In this document: piece by piece, positions 32,690-44,059 of the stretch
Numbering within the stretch: the stretch's first letter is position 1
Layout of the letters: each line of letters starts with the position of its first letter
Origin: Diabrotica undecimpunctata
Lineage: Eukaryota > Arthropoda > Insecta > Coleoptera > Chrysomelidae
DNA length: 64,000 nucleotides
Assembly: GCF_040954645.1 (NCBI RefSeq)
Contig: NC_092807.1
Span: 49,173,991 to 49,237,990 of the forward strand
Direction: 5' to 3'
Position numbers and translations under genes: made by a program
Notes under the pieces: generated by a model
Told to the model about the DNA's origin: nothing
Database searches by the model: none
Seen by the model: only the letters and a program-made list of their open reading frames with translations

Positions 32690-35031
32690 TATCGTTGAGT
32701 TTTCCTTAGGCTGCCCATGCTAGGTTTATTCTTCTTCGTAGTTCGCACGTTTCGTCGTCTCTTGTGATTTTTATTTCGTGTCCAAAGTATGTATGTATGT
32801 ATTTTTCCACCAGCTCTACTTTGTTGTCTCCAATATTGATATTTCCGCTAGATACTAGGTTTGTCATGAATTTTTTTTGGAGATGTTTATTTTAAGACCC
32901 ACACTAGTTAGAGGAATGGTGGCACACACTAACTGAAGTTCATGTAGTATTGTACATATCTCCTTGAGGTTTTCCGAGAACAAAACTATGTCGTTTGTGA
33001 ATTTCAAATTTGTTAATCCTCTACCGTCAATGTTCAGACCTTTATCTTCCCAGTTAAGTTTTACAAGCATATTCTAGTACTGCGGTAAGCAGTACTTCTA
33101 TGCCGATTGGGAAGTGATCCGTGTTTTTATGTAGTTTCACCGACATAAATGCGTTCTTGTATGTATTGTAAATTAACCTTGTATATCGGTAGTCAATGAG
33201 GCATGCTTGTAGTGCTTCAAGTGCGTCTCAAAGGCTTTATGAAAATCTACAAAAGCCAGAACAAGTAGCCGATTGTATTCGATTATCTTTTCTATTAACG
33301 TTTTAATGCTCTGTAGGTGATCATTTGTTCCAAATCCGGTAATAAATCCCGCTTGCTCTATTGGCTGGTAGAAATCAAGTTTTTTCTCATTACGGTTCGT
33401 TACTATCTTTGTAAGGAGTTTGTATAAGTGGCTAAAAAGACTTGTAGGTCTGTAGTTTTTTAATTCATGGGAATCTCCGTTTTCGTACAATAGAATCACC
33501 TCAACATTGTGCCATTTGTTGGGTATATTACTAGCCAAAAGGCATATTTTAAAAATGTTTTTTATTTTTTCAAGTAGGTGAGTGCCTCTGATTTTGATAG
33601 CATCAGTAACTACACAATCTTAGATTGGAGATTTGTTATCCTTAGCTTTTCTTAGGACTAGTTTTATTTCGTCTATTGTGATTTCCGGTAGTAGTTCTGA
33701 TCATTTTTTGACAATGCCTTTTTCCTTGTTAATATTTCTGGTACTAATAAGTCTTCAACTATTTTAAGGGTTTCCTCTCTGTTGGTTGCAAGATGACCAT
33801 TTTGATGTTTAATCTATATTATCTGTCTTGTCTCCATTCTTATTCTTTTGCTCAATACTTTTACTTACTTTCAATTACTCCTATTGTTCTCAATAGTATG
33901 TTCGATTTATTCTTGGTTGTATTTAATTTTTGTAATCCGTCGGCTTTAGTTTTCGTCTTGATTCTCATTTCTCTTCTTTTCTTAGTTGCCTGGTATTTTG
34001 GCTAATCTTCTCTTTTTTTTAAGTTCTGGGACAGAATTTATTTTGACTTTCCAGTAAGGTATTTGTTAATTTATTATTTAAGTCGTTTATATTCTTTCTG
34101 TTTTAGGACTACTAAGTATGCCGGAAATACGATGCTAAAAATATTTACATCTGATGGTCTCATACATTGTTTTGATTTGTTCTTCTTTTTAATCATTTAT
34201 AGCTCTCCTTCGTTAAGCTTATTTGACCTCGTACCATTCTATTATGGCTACTGGTAACAAATCTGTTTAGAACCGTGATGTCTTTAACAGTGAGTATTTT
34301 GTCCGTGATAATAAAATCTATTTCGTTTTGTATTTTTTCATTAATGCTTTGCCATGTCTATCTTCTCTGTGGTTTCTTAAAAAAAAACTATTTATTTGGA
34401 ATAGTTTATGTAGCATGAACCTTAACAGTATTTCGCCACGTTCATTTCTACCATCCACGCCAAAGTTTCCAAGTGGTGTTTTTGTAGGGTTAGATTTTAT
34501 TTCTGTTTTGGCGTTAAAATCACCATATATAAAAGTAAAACGTTCTTTATGATTTTTAAGAAAAGCTTCGATATTATCATAGACTAGATCAACTTCTTCT
34601 TCATCGTGGTCTGATGTTGGTACATAAACCTGTAATATTTTCATAATATACCTTGTATTTAATTTGAGAGTAAGACAAATCACTCTTGTGGAAAATTTGT
34701 TTAGTTATACTATACCTGATTATAAATGCTTGTGTATAATGAAGCCGGTTCCTCCCAAGGAATTATTGTCATCACCTTTGTGGTAAAAACTATGTCCTTA
34801 TTTTAGTTTAATTAAGTGTACGCCACCTCGTCTGACTTCGCTGAGACCGCCTATCCTATGTCCCACTTTATATTTTCTAGTTGAGTGTGACTCGTCACTC
34901 GACACTGAGGAGTAGGCAGATTGAGACCTCAGTGCCGAGAGGAAGTTCTTGCAATATAGAACACGATACTGGTACGTCTCGAGTAAGTCAATTTTTTGCA
35001 AAATCGTGTTATGTATACCATTCGCCAGCAT
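32690..35031 (-). pseudogene. LINE with endonuclease and RT (RTE-like), broken
   Basis: From 35031 downward: an N-terminal stretch with RIGGLSEVRRGG, then the endonuclease part with QVYVPTSDHDEEEVD and YGDFNAKTE (catalytic Asp/Asn of AP-type nucleases) near 34520. The RT part follows, with NKWHNVEVILLYENGDSHEL, NYRPTSLFSHLYKLL and QAGFITGFGTNDHL at 33538..33290, and LAFVDFHKAFE near 33240. Last is LTNLKFTNDIVLFSE at about 33010, where the usual ADD reads TND. This is the most complete LINE in the window. About 700 bp between endonuclease and RT is unreadable. The catalytic box is damaged, so it is inactive. Confidence 0.7.
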
Positions 35032-35039
35032 TTTTGATT

Positions 35040-36490
35040 GTGCACAATCTTGGTAAAGAGAGTTAAGTGAAAGTTTACTAATTTAAATATTATTATTGAT
35101 CAAAAAGGGATAACTTGGCTATAATTTAATCGTTACGACTGTTTTAAGGATATAACTCAAGATATCTTCTGAAGAGCAAAATAGTAATTACTAGTAAAAT
35201 TTTATATGTGCACATATTTTCTAACATTATGAAATTAACTGACAAACAAAACGATTTAAGTCATGTTAACTTAAGAATTATTCGAAATGTGTGCTAGTAA
35301 AAGGCATTAAATCAATATATCCCCTTTTGCCGAAATGTGATATAAGAAATATATATGAAAGTATTGCTAGGATATACAAAGTTATTCCTTTTTGCAAGAA
35401 TGAGGTGTCCACACAAATCATATTCGTATCAGTTCCTTGTCAGTACTTGTCCACATTGTAAAGAGAGCACACGCAAATTTTATCAAGGAAAGTTCACTAC
35501 GATGGCAACTGGAAATAACAATTATTATTCCTCCATTCGCGAAAGAACTAAAGGGCTTGTATCAAGGTGTTTAAACAACGACAATAAAGATTACAAAAAA
35601 AGTAAGCGGTCTTTTAGACCTTATTGAGTTAGTTGATGAGAGTGCAAAAGAATTTTATCGTGGACTTGCCTAAATCCCACGAAATTCACAAGATCTGGAT
35701 AATACAGCTGACACAGATCCAGACATAGATAATTATTTTAGTGATGACAATTTTTAATTAAATATTCTAAAACAAATATTTGTGTAATTTATTATTTTAA
35801 AGAAACAGCTTCCGAAAAATATTTGTGTTCATCAACATTTTTTTTCTTTCTGCGAAAGCTATTCTGTTCGTATTAAATAGAAGATATGTTTTTATTTTGT
35901 GTTTAGAATGCGCCTTTGATTCTCTTTCTAAGTAGCATCTTGATCAATTTTTAATTTGTAAACGTATCATCAGATTGCTGTAAAAACCTCCATGTTTAAT
36001 AAACTTTTTAAAAAAATTTACCTTTTATTTCTTGTTCTGTCAATGCTATATCCAGAACAAAATATTTTCTTTGCTTTATTGTGGTTGCCCGTTGTAAGTG
36101 GAAATAACTGCAGTTAACACTACAGTGCACATATAATGTTAGCCAAGTTACTACTGAGCATAAGGGTATAAATCTACATAACCCCCTTTACCAAGATGAT
36201 TTTATGTCCATTTCAACTATAACTTGACTTATCTCCTTATGCTTTCTTGAAATAATTAAAAATAGTAAATATCCTAAAATATTTTTTTTAATTTATCAAA
36301 ATATTGGACACATAGATATTAATTTAAGAGAAAAGACTTAAATATATCTAACAGAATGTAAGTCGGATCTAGGAATATACAAACGTTACTAATATTACGT
36401 CTATAAGGTAACAAAAAGACCATATGAACTAAAAATGTCTGTACTGAAAAACTTCCAAATGAGAGTTATCCTCTTTTGCCTTCTAGCCAC
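35040..36490. other. Gap with one weak transposase-tail candidate
   Basis: A plus-strand stretch at 35355..35757 has GKFTTMATGNNNYYSSI and, in another frame, LLDLIELVDESAKEFYRGL, then NTADTDPDIDNYFSDDNF before a stop. The FYxxL-plus-acidic ending resembles the C-terminus of the DDE-like family seen at 11.7 and 29.4 kb, but the core motifs are absent, so this is only a suggestion. The rest is AT-rich. Confidence 0.3.

Positions 36491-36492
<2 letters not shown>

Positions 36493-36574
<82 letters not shown>
36493..36574. repeat. (TA)n microsatellite, left flank of the Gypsy element
   Basis: 82 bp of TA directly against the LTR start at 36575. The partner run at 45598..45653 lies on the other side, so the element landed inside one microsatellite. 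Confidence 0.95.
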
Positions 36575-36576
<2 letters not shown>

Positions 36577-38093
36577 AAAAAGTTGTATTTTATTAATTTT
36601 ATTTTTATTTATAATAAATGTTGTAATTTTTAAAATCTGTGGTTCGTTGTTTAATTTAATATATACCTCAGCTAGCTCAATTATGTGTTCTAAGCAATAT
36701 GTCACTGTGTGACGTCGACTCTGTAGTCTCCTGGTAGAGTTCAAAAAGAAATTAAACCAAAATTTACTTAAGACCTTTGATAAATTAACCCAAATGAAGC
36801 ACGTTATTTATTAATATTGAACAAAGTTAATATAAACAATAAAATTCGTCTGCAACTTGGGTTGCCTTTAAAAATTTACAAAAATAGGAATCGTATAAAT
36901 CTTAATGTGGTTTAGAGTCGTGACAATAAAAATTTATTACAAAATGTGGAGACTCTATACAAGTACCTAAAAACTAAATAAATATTGCAACTTTATAAAG
37001 TGTTTAAATGAACTATAAAGAAAAGAAAATGAACACTTTATTCCGCTGACTTTTAACTTGCATTCAAATATAATCAAAATTTCAAATGATCCCCAAAATT
37101 ATTATCCAACCTTACTTTAAAACAGTTCTGATTTATTTAAAGAAAACTAACTACTCGCAAAATAATTGGTGAAACTGGAATATCAATCCTCTCTTCGGAA
37201 GTTAAGGTACGTACTATTCTATTTTTAATTTAATGATCATTAATATTTTCAATTTTTTTAAGGCCTATCGCAATTATGTTAATTCATGAATTTTAATTTT
37301 CTCAATTTAAATGACATTTCTGTACTCCAATAATAATTTATAAGTTAAATTGTTTCTCTTACTCTCTGGAACAAATTCTGGATATCTCTGCTGTGGAAAC
37401 TGTGGAAAAACTAAAATTCTCTTTAGACGAGTTAAAAAAACACTCCCGATCTATTCCACAATTTCAGGACTCTCCTTTCAAAATTTCTTGTCGGCCTCCC
37501 CCAAAATCTGTTATCCGTTGCTAACAGCAACCAACGTTCTTTTTTCTTTTCGTCTTCTAATTTTTTTTTTTAAACCATAAAACTGTCCTGTTCTGACACA
37601 TTTGTCAATCCACATTAATTTCTCATAATCACTTTAATCACATCTAATTTGGGAATTTATAAAAAAAAATGTTCAGATATAAAACTTATTCTATTACAAT
37701 GCTAATACAATTTATTCTTTTCATCTCCACATCATTGTAATTTCTTATTTAACAAAACCCCTATTAATTTAGCTCCCATAGACTTGCTTGACAGTTTATT
37801 TTCTGACGTTTTCAAAATTTCTATGTTTAAATATTTTTTAAAAATTCTTCTTTTTTTGTTCTTTTTAAGGTTTAGACGATTCACCTATACACTAGGCAAC
37901 TATACTATTCAGAAATTATTAACACTATACCAGGTAAGTCAAAATTAATTTATTTAACAATTTACTAATCTTTTTCTCTCTTTTATTTCAGAGTCGAACC
38001 CACATTGTGATGGCTTCATGACATTCATGAACAACAAACTCATATAAAAATCCATTTAAGTTGTATCCTTTTTAACATATTGAAATCATTTCA
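36575..38093 (-). repeat. 3' LTR of the Gypsy element
   Basis: 1,519 bp, bounded by TG and CA on the plus strand (TGAAAAAGTTG at 36575, ATTTCA at 38093). Near-identical to 44081..45597. On the strand opposite to the element it contains an intron-like segment (37934..37991, GTAAGT to TTTTATTTCAG). It shares the TG...CA ends needed for integration. Confidence 0.95.
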
Positions 38094-38110
38094 ACTTCCC
38101 CCCAATTTGG
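38094..38110 (-). other. Polypurine tract of the Gypsy element
   Basis: On the minus strand AATTGGGGGGAAGT stands directly before the 3' LTR start TGAAATGATT. This is the expected place and composition for the plus-strand primer. Confidence 0.8.
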
Positions 38111-38873
38111 ATTTTGTTCAGTGCTAACTATCAGCACTTAATAAATCTAAATTCTTACCGGTAAACTTAAATATTTTATTAATATTAACATAACAATAAA
38201 CTGACTTTTATTAATAAGCATATCTCTTGAATATTTTTTTTTATAATTTACTCTATGACAAATACAGAATTCTCCAAACAAAATCTACAAATCTTTCACT
38301 AATTATATCAACTTCAGAATCAAATTTCCAAGTACTTTCCCAATTTCTTTACTTCTTTTCCTGTACTATTCATTTCTTGTACTATTTTCGTAGAAATTCT
38401 TATAATTGTTCCCCTATATACTATTTCATATACTATTTCAGTATCTTTATTCATTGCCGCATTATTATTTATTCTTTTTATATCCGCATATAATATTCAT
38501 TTCATCATCTCTACATATAACTCTCTATATTTCATATTTCAATATTTCATATAATTCTATTTTTCATCTTATTTCCGCATATACTATTTATCATTATAAT
38601 ATTCCCTATTTCCCAATTTCTACAAAATATCGATTTGTCCATAGTACTTTGCTCATTTATTTATACTTGTAACTCCTATAAATCTACTTGAAAATAAATC
38701 AACTTTTTTTTGTTTATATAAATTCATCATTATTCTGTACATCTGTTCCTAATAAATTATTTAATTATCAAATTTATCTCAAGGTATGCTTATTTATTAA
38801 TTATCCTTCTATTTACAAAACTTATATCTTATAATACCAAATTCGTGTCATAATATTGCCTACCCTTGTATGT
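38111..38873 (-). other. Non-coding segment between integrase and 3' LTR
   Basis: About 760 bp of very AT-rich sequence. Open frames occur only on the antisense strand and look like low-complexity translation (Tyr/Ile/Phe-rich). No envelope or accessory gene is recognisable. Confidence 0.6.
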
Positions 38874-39974
38874 TTATTCATAATACTTATAAATTCCCTC
38901 TATATTAAATATCCCTCTAATTTTATTAGTTTCTGGATGTCTTAGTTCATAACTGTTTACCCCATGTTCAGTACTATTGACATAAGGTCCTTCAAATGGC
39001 AAAAGTAATTTTCCACAGAGATTTTCATCCCTTTTAGGCACCTGTAGTGACCTGATAAGTACCTTCTCCCCTTTTTCAAAAATAACTCTTTTCTTTCTCT
39101 TCTTATTGATTCTATTTACATAACGATTAGCATTTCTTATTAAATTTTGGTTCACCTTCTTCATTACTTCTTGAATGTCCCCTGTATTACTGATTTCCCA
39201 GGGTCTTTCTGGATACTTTCCAGACATTAGGAAATATGGGCATTGTTTGGTGATTCCATGTGGTGTCTCATTTAAAAATCTTTCAACTTGTGGCAAATTT
39301 TCCTGCCATAAATAATGTTGTATAGCACACAAAATTCTTAAGAATTTTACCACCTCTTTGACGTATCTTTCTGCAGGATTAGATGCAAGTCTTCTGATAC
39401 TAATGAAATTTAATTGGATTTTCTTTTCTTCACAAACTCTTTTTAATCTTGGACTTTCAAAATATGTGGCATGATCTAAGATAATTGTTTCTGGAGTACC
39501 TACTTCCTCTTTGTGTTTTTCTAGATAGTATTTTACGGTTTTTACATTTGTCCTTTCCCTGGGATATAACTTTACAAATTTTATATGTATGTCAATCATT
39601 ATAAAAATATTTTTGCAACCCTGTTCACTTATGGCTAAATTAGTGACAAAATCGATAGCAACTAATTTTAAAGGTCTCTCTGCAACTATGGATTTTGCTA
39701 CATTAACATTGTGGAAATTCTTCTCCTTTGCTAACTGACAAATGGTACAACTTTTAGTGATGTTTTTAGCCATGGATATATCTTTTCTTGTAAAATAATT
39801 TTCCCTAAACAACATCCATAATTTTCTGCTCCCTATATGACCATATTCGGCATGTAGATCTCTCATGATTTCTTCTGCTAATTCTTTGGTTACGACATAA
39901 ACTTCTATGGTTTCCAACTTCTTACACCATACTCCATTGATATTGATTGCTCTCTTCTTTTTTGCTTCTTCCAA
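38874..39974 (-). CDS. Integrase part of Gypsy pol
   Basis: 366 residues in the same frame as the upstream RT ORF, separated only by TAG at 39981..39983. The zinc-binding N-terminus has H41, H46, C76 and C79 (HAEYGHIGSRKLW, SCTICQLAK). The catalytic core has D108 (VAIDFV), D167 (IILDHAT) and E202 (NPAERYV); D167 to E202 is exactly the D35E spacing. A C-terminal basic region (INKKRKKR) and GKLLLPFEGPYV complete the domain. It would insert the cDNA into the host chromosome. The first Met is probably not a real start; integrase is normally made as part of the polyprotein, so it depends on reading past the TAG, or is silent in this copy. Confidence 0.9.
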   Translation of the reverse strand: MEEAKKKRAININGVWCKKLETIEVYVVTKELAEEIMRDLHAEYGHIGSRKLWMLFRENYFTRKDISMAKNITKSCTICQLAKEKNFHNVNVAKSIVAERPLKLVAIDFVTNLAISEQGCKNIFIMIDIHIKFVKLYPRERTNVKTVKYYLEKHKEEVGTPETIILDHATYFESPRLKRVCEEKKIQLNFISIRRLASNPAERYVKEVVKFLRILCAIQHYLWQENLPQVERFLNETPHGITKQCPYFLMSGKYPERPWEISNTGDIQEVMKKVNQNLIRNANRYVNRINKKRKKRVIFEKGEKVLIRSLQVPKRDENLCGKLLLPFEGPYVNSTEHGVNSYELRHPETNKIRGIFNIEGIYKYYE

Positions 39975-39980
39975 TCTTCT

Positions 39981-41999
39981 CTAATCTTCCAAGATTCTTT
40001 CTAACGAATACAGCCCTTCTTCATTCTTCATTCTGTTGATTCCAATTTGATATTTTCTTCCTTCACTTCTTTGTTGTGCTTCTCTGCTTAGTACATCTGC
40101 TACAATGTTTGACTTGCCTGGAATATGTCTAATTTCGAAGTCATATTTTTGTAACAAAAGGCTCCATCTATGAATTCTGTTGTTGGCAAACCTGTTTTTA
40201 AACAAAGTTGTCAGAGCAGAATGATCCGTTTCCAATACAAAATGTGCTCCTAACAAAAAAAATCTTAATTTGGTAACACAGTAGATCACACTTGCCATTT
40301 CTAGTTCCGTTGCTGAATATCTTTTTTCAAAATCTTTTGTTACCCTAGATACGAAACTTATAGCAACTTCCTTTTCTTCTTGTTGTTGTAACAACACTCC
40401 AGCTAATCTCTCACATGATGCATCCGTTCTTAGTATAAACTCCTTATCATACTGCGGATGATACACTTGCAAATTAGTTGTAAAAATTTGTTTTAATTGT
40501 AAAAAAGCTGTATTTCTTTCTGGAGTCCATTCCCATTTCTGGTTCTTCTTTAACAGTTCTATTAGTGGCACTTCCATCCTACATAGGTCTGGAATTAATC
40601 GTTTAAAATAATTCAATATTCCTAAGAAACCGCTGAGTGTTTTGAGATTATGTGGTGTGGCAAATTCTTGAATCGTTTGTATCCTTTCTGGATCCATACT
40701 GACTCCTTGTGTATTGAGCACATATCCTAGATATTTGACTTCTTTTTGGTAAAAAGAGCATTTTTCCAAATTTAATTTTAAACCTGCTGTTTCTAACTCC
40801 TCCATTAATGTTTTTAGATGATTCTGATGTGACAACTCATCTTCAGAAAATACCAAGATGTCGTCTATGTAGTGGAGAATGAACCTTTCATATTTGTTCA
40901 GAATGGAATGCAAAGTTCTGACCAGTGCTGCACATGAACTCTGGAGTCCAAATGGTACCACACAGAATTGGTACACAATACCATCCACCATGAATGCTGT
41001 ATAACATCTGCTTTCTTTGGCTAATGGAATAAGCCAAAAGCTATGCCGAAGGTCCAACTTTGAAAAAACTTTAGCTTTAGTGATTCTTCCAAAAATACCC
41101 TCAACATTCATTGGACTCTCATACTGTTTTCTCGTATAGCTGTTGATATTACGAGCATCCAGGCATATCCTGATTTCTCCTGATTTTTTTCTTACACATG
41201 TGATGGCACTAATATAAGAAGAATTACTTCTTTCTATTATTCCATCCCTCAGCATTTTATCCAGCTCTCGGTACACCTCATTCTTTAATTTGTACGGAAT
41301 GGGATATGTCTTCATTTTATAATTCTTGATTTCTTTGTTCATTTCCAATTTATGTACATATTGTTTTGCCACACACACCTCTTGATTTAATAACCTCTGA
41401 TGTTCCTTTAACAAACTTCTTATCTCCATTTCATGTTCCTTTGGCACTAAAATAATTTCTTCTGAACTGTTTACTTGACAAATCTGAAATTCTTCTTTAT
41501 TCAAAATCTCTTCTTTATTTAATTTACAAAATTTAATAGATTCTTGATCAATTTGTAAAGTTTGATTGACATAGTTAATAATCATTTTATGTTTTTCCAT
41601 TTCATCATTTCCCAATACTATTTCAAAATTTAAGTGATCTACCACTAACATTTGTATTTCATACATTTTATTTCCCAATTTTACATTACAGATTATAGAA
41701 CTATTAGTATCATATAATTTTTTAATATTCGCCCCTATTAATGATAATTTATTTGTTTTTATCACCATAATATTGTCCTTATTTAAATTATTTACAATGT
41801 TTTTGTTGATTAGAGTTACTTCTGAACCTGTATCTAATAATAACTTGTATACTGAATCTTGTATGTACCCTTCAATAAACTTTAAAGTATTAGTGTTATT
41901 ATTTTTATTTAATTCCCCAGTATCTCTAATAAACTCCCTTGGATGTTCATACTTTGATAAGTAGACAATATTATGCACATAGGAGCGGTCTAAACAAAA
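39981..41999 (-). CDS. Protease, reverse transcriptase and RNase H of Gypsy pol
   Basis: Open from the gag overlap (about 42001) to TAG at 39981. I take translation to enter by -1 frameshift from gag rather than from an ATG, since the first codon of the isolated frame at 41978 is GTG. Numbering from there, the aspartic protease has LLDTGSEVTL at residues about 47-56. RT spans about 220-400, with ICLDARN, SKLDLRHSFW (first Asp), VPFGLQ and YIDD at 370-373. RNase H follows with RTDAS near 500, ATELEMASV near 545 and ETDHSALT near 570. All active-site residues I can check are present. A 665-residue run without a stop fits a recently active element. Confidence 0.92.
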   Translation of the reverse strand, partial: FCLDRSYVHNIVYLSKYEHPREFIRDTGELNKNNNTNTLKFIEGYIQDSVYKLLLDTGSEVTLINKNIVNNLNKDNIMVIKTNKLSLIGANIKKLYDTNSSIICNVKLGNKMYEIQMLVVDHLNFEIVLGNDEMEKHKMIINYVNQTLQIDQESIKFCKLNKEEILNKEEFQICQVNSSEEIILVPKEHEMEIRSLLKEHQRLLNQEVCVAKQYVHKLEMNKEIKNYKMKTYPIPYKLKNEVYRELDKMLRDGIIERSNSSYISAITCVRKKSGEIRICLDARNINSYTRKQYESPMNVEGIFGRITKAKVFSKLDLRHSFWLIPLAKESRCYTAFMVDGIVYQFCVVPFGLQSSCAALVRTLHSILNKYERFILHYIDDILVFSEDELSHQNHLKTLMEELETAGLKLNLEKCSFYQKEVKYLGYVLNTQGVSMDPERIQTIQEFATPHNLKTLSGFLGILNYFKRLIPDLCRMEVPLIELLKKNQKWEWTPERNTAFLQLKQIFTTNLQVYHPQYDKEFILRTDASCERLAGVLLQQQEEKEVAISFVSRVTKDFEKRYSATELEMASVIYCVTKLRFFLLGAHFVLETDHSALTTLFKNRFANNRIHRWSLLLQKYDFEIRHIPGKSNIVADVLSREAQQRSEGRKYQIGINRMKNEEGLYSLERILED

Positions 42000-43912
42000 T
42001 TTCTCCCTTCTGCATCAACACTTGCTTCCCCCCTATTCTCCTCTGTTCTAACTACATTCACCTGTCTTCTCTCCTCATTTTCCCCCCTATTATATCTTGG
42101 ATTCCCTTCTCTGTAAGCTTCCCTATTTCTCGTCTCCTGTGGATAATTTCCCTGGTTCTGTCTCCAATTATTGCCTCTGTCATTTCCTTGTCTCCAGTTA
42201 TTCCCTCTATCATTGTTTGGATTCCCTTGTCTACGTTCCCAGTTATATCTTCCGATATCTCTCCTGGCATTGTTCATATTCTCTCCCCTATTTGTAAAAT
42301 CCCTGCTTCTATTTTGTCTCTCAAATTCTCTTTCCCTATAATTATTCCCTCGATTCACATATCCCTGTCTATTTGCTGTGTTATTCCTATATGTCCCTTG
42401 CTCTTGTCCATTTCGATTCTGCGTCCCTACACTCCTCTCAATCCTCTGAAGATATCCTGTCAGACTTTCCATCGTCTTTATATTGTGAAGAGCTATTGTT
42501 TCCGCCATGTTATGGTTATATTGCCTGGCGATGTATAGGACAATCTCCTCTTCTCGCATAGCCGGTTCTAAGTATTGTGCTGTCTGGAATAACTGCATTG
42601 CGTACAGATTGTAGTTGGTACTTTTTTCATAATTGAATTTCCCAAAATACAACCGTTCCCTGAAACTAGCCTGTTGGTTTTCTCCCCAAAAATAGTTAAT
42701 AAACTTGGCCTTAAATTCCTGCACATTATTTATGGAATTTTCATTATTGCAAAACCATAATAATGGCATGCCCACTAACATGTTTCGAATATTCAATTTC
42801 ATTTCTATCGGATCCCTTACATTATTTACCTTATTTTTGATGATATCTACAAATATTCTAGGATGTAAGTGATTCAGGTTTCCGTCAAATTTAATTCCCC
42901 CATCATTATAACTCGGCATCACAGTACTCACTCCCCTTGTTTGTCCTAGATTTGATTCCAAACGCTGAATCTCCTCACTTGCATTTTTAAATTTCTCTTT
43001 CAATTCCTCAACTTGTCCCTGTAATACTCTATCTCCCTTTTCCGCCTGATTTGCATGCCTACCAATTTCCAGTTCCAAATTCTGCAATCCCATCTTTATA
43101 TTGTTTTTGATAATGGTAAGTTTTTCCTCATGATCCTGAGTTTGCCTTTTAACACTTTCTACCTCCCTAACAATCTCTTTATCCTGCTTATTAACTTCTT
43201 TGTTTATTTCCCTTGGTAAATTCTCTTGAATGGATGTTCCCAACTCTACAAATCTGCTCCCAATTTCCTGTCCTATTTCCGCTCTAATTATGGCCTTTTC
43301 TCTGGATATCTCCTCCTGTACATTCCTCTTAAAATCCTCACTTTCTCCTCTAACCTGTTCTACTTTCTCTTCTAAACCTTGGGTAATGTGTAGCATCTCT
43401 TCCTTGACTATCTTCACTTCTTCTTTGATTTCTTCCCTCATTTTAATTAACTCTCCCCTAAGTTCTCCTTTAATATTATTTTCCATTTTGTTCATATCCC
43501 CCCTAATATTGTTAATATTACTATCCATTTTGTGCATATCCCCCCTAATATTATGATCCATCTGTTGTAGCATCTGCATTATTTGCCTCATATCCATCTG
43601 TGTCATCCCTGACTCTCCAACATCTTCTTCCCTGCGTCTCTTCTCCTGCACTCTACTTTCATCCTCACTTTCATCACGTCTATCTCTCACTGTCTCATCC
43701 AACTCCTCTCTCAAACTATCTGTTAGACTTCCCTCTCTATCACCTTGTCCTGCTTCTTGTATGCATTGCTCTAAATATACTACAACTTCTCCTGACCTTC
43801 CTCTGCTTTCTTCATCTACCTGTATATCCTGTTCCTGTTCTAATACCTGTTCTCCTTTACTCTCTTTCGGTACGACTTCTTTTCCATTTCTTAAAGTCAT
43901 TCGGTCTGCCAT
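41990..43912 (-). CDS. Gag of the Gypsy element
   Basis: 640 residues from ATG 43912. Residues about 1-100 are acidic. Residues about 100-325 are a long heptad-like coiled coil (repeats of NIRGDM-KM, EELKEKFKNASEE). Residues about 340-495 hold the retrotransposon-gag core (FDGNLNHLHPRIF, LLWFCNN, FINYFWGENQ, RLYFGKF). Residues about 500-640 are Arg/Asn/Gly-rich with repeated NDRGNNWRQ. I find no CCHC zinc knuckle; the RG-rich tail probably takes over RNA binding, as in some other retroelements. The frame ends EGRNFV-stop, with a slippery heptamer across the last sense codons. Confidence 0.9.
   Translation of the reverse strand: MADRMTLRNGKEVVPKESKGEQVLEQEQDIQVDEESRGRSGEVVVYLEQCIQEAGQGDREGSLTDSLREELDETVRDRRDESEDESRVQEKRRREEDVGESGMTQMDMRQIMQMLQQMDHNIRGDMHKMDSNINNIRGDMNKMENNIKGELRGELIKMREEIKEEVKIVKEEMLHITQGLEEKVEQVRGESEDFKRNVQEEISREKAIIRAEIGQEIGSRFVELGTSIQENLPREINKEVNKQDKEIVREVESVKRQTQDHEEKLTIIKNNIKMGLQNLELEIGRHANQAEKGDRVLQGQVEELKEKFKNASEEIQRLESNLGQTRGVSTVMPSYNDGGIKFDGNLNHLHPRIFVDIIKNKVNNVRDPIEMKLNIRNMLVGMPLLWFCNNENSINNVQEFKAKFINYFWGENQQASFRERLYFGKFNYEKSTNYNLYAMQLFQTAQYLEPAMREEEIVLYIARQYNHNMAETIALHNIKTMESLTGYLQRIERSVGTQNRNGQEQGTYRNNTANRQGYVNRGNNYREREFERQNRSRDFTNRGENMNNARRDIGRYNWERRQGNPNNDRGNNWRQGNDRGNNWRQNQGNYPQETRNREAYREGNPRYNRGENEERRQVNVVRTEENRGEASVDAEGRNFV
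41996..42002 (-). promoter_or_regulatory. -1 ribosomal frameshift heptamer A AAT TTT
   Basis: On the minus strand the gag frame reads AGA AAT TTT GTT TAG. The run A-AAT-TTT is a canonical X XXY YYZ slippery site, ending three bases before the gag stop. A -1 slip puts ribosomes into the protease-RT frame, which is open across this point (TGT TTA GAC CGC). I did not try to fold a downstream stimulator. Confidence 0.8.
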
Positions 43913-44059
43913 TTTATCCTAATATCTATTTATTCTCAAATTTAACTTTAACTGCCCCAGAATCTCTGCAACACTAATCACACCAATTTATTTTTACTCT
44001 AATCTGTGTAATATTAATAAATCTGCTTAAAAACACCCTTATTTCTGTTTTCCGAGAGG

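Noticed and set aside
36466..36744. 92-codon ORF with a YIYIYI run
   Set aside because: Produced by translation of the TA microsatellite and LTR end.
38227..38672. Plus-strand ORFs rich in Tyr, Ile and Phe
   Set aside because: They lie antisense to the Gypsy element's non-coding 3' part and look like low-complexity translation.
43230..43977. Long plus-strand ORFs (108 and 125 codons) with Leu/Ser/Pro-rich text
   Set aside because: They are antisense shadows of the gag coiled-coil coding region.
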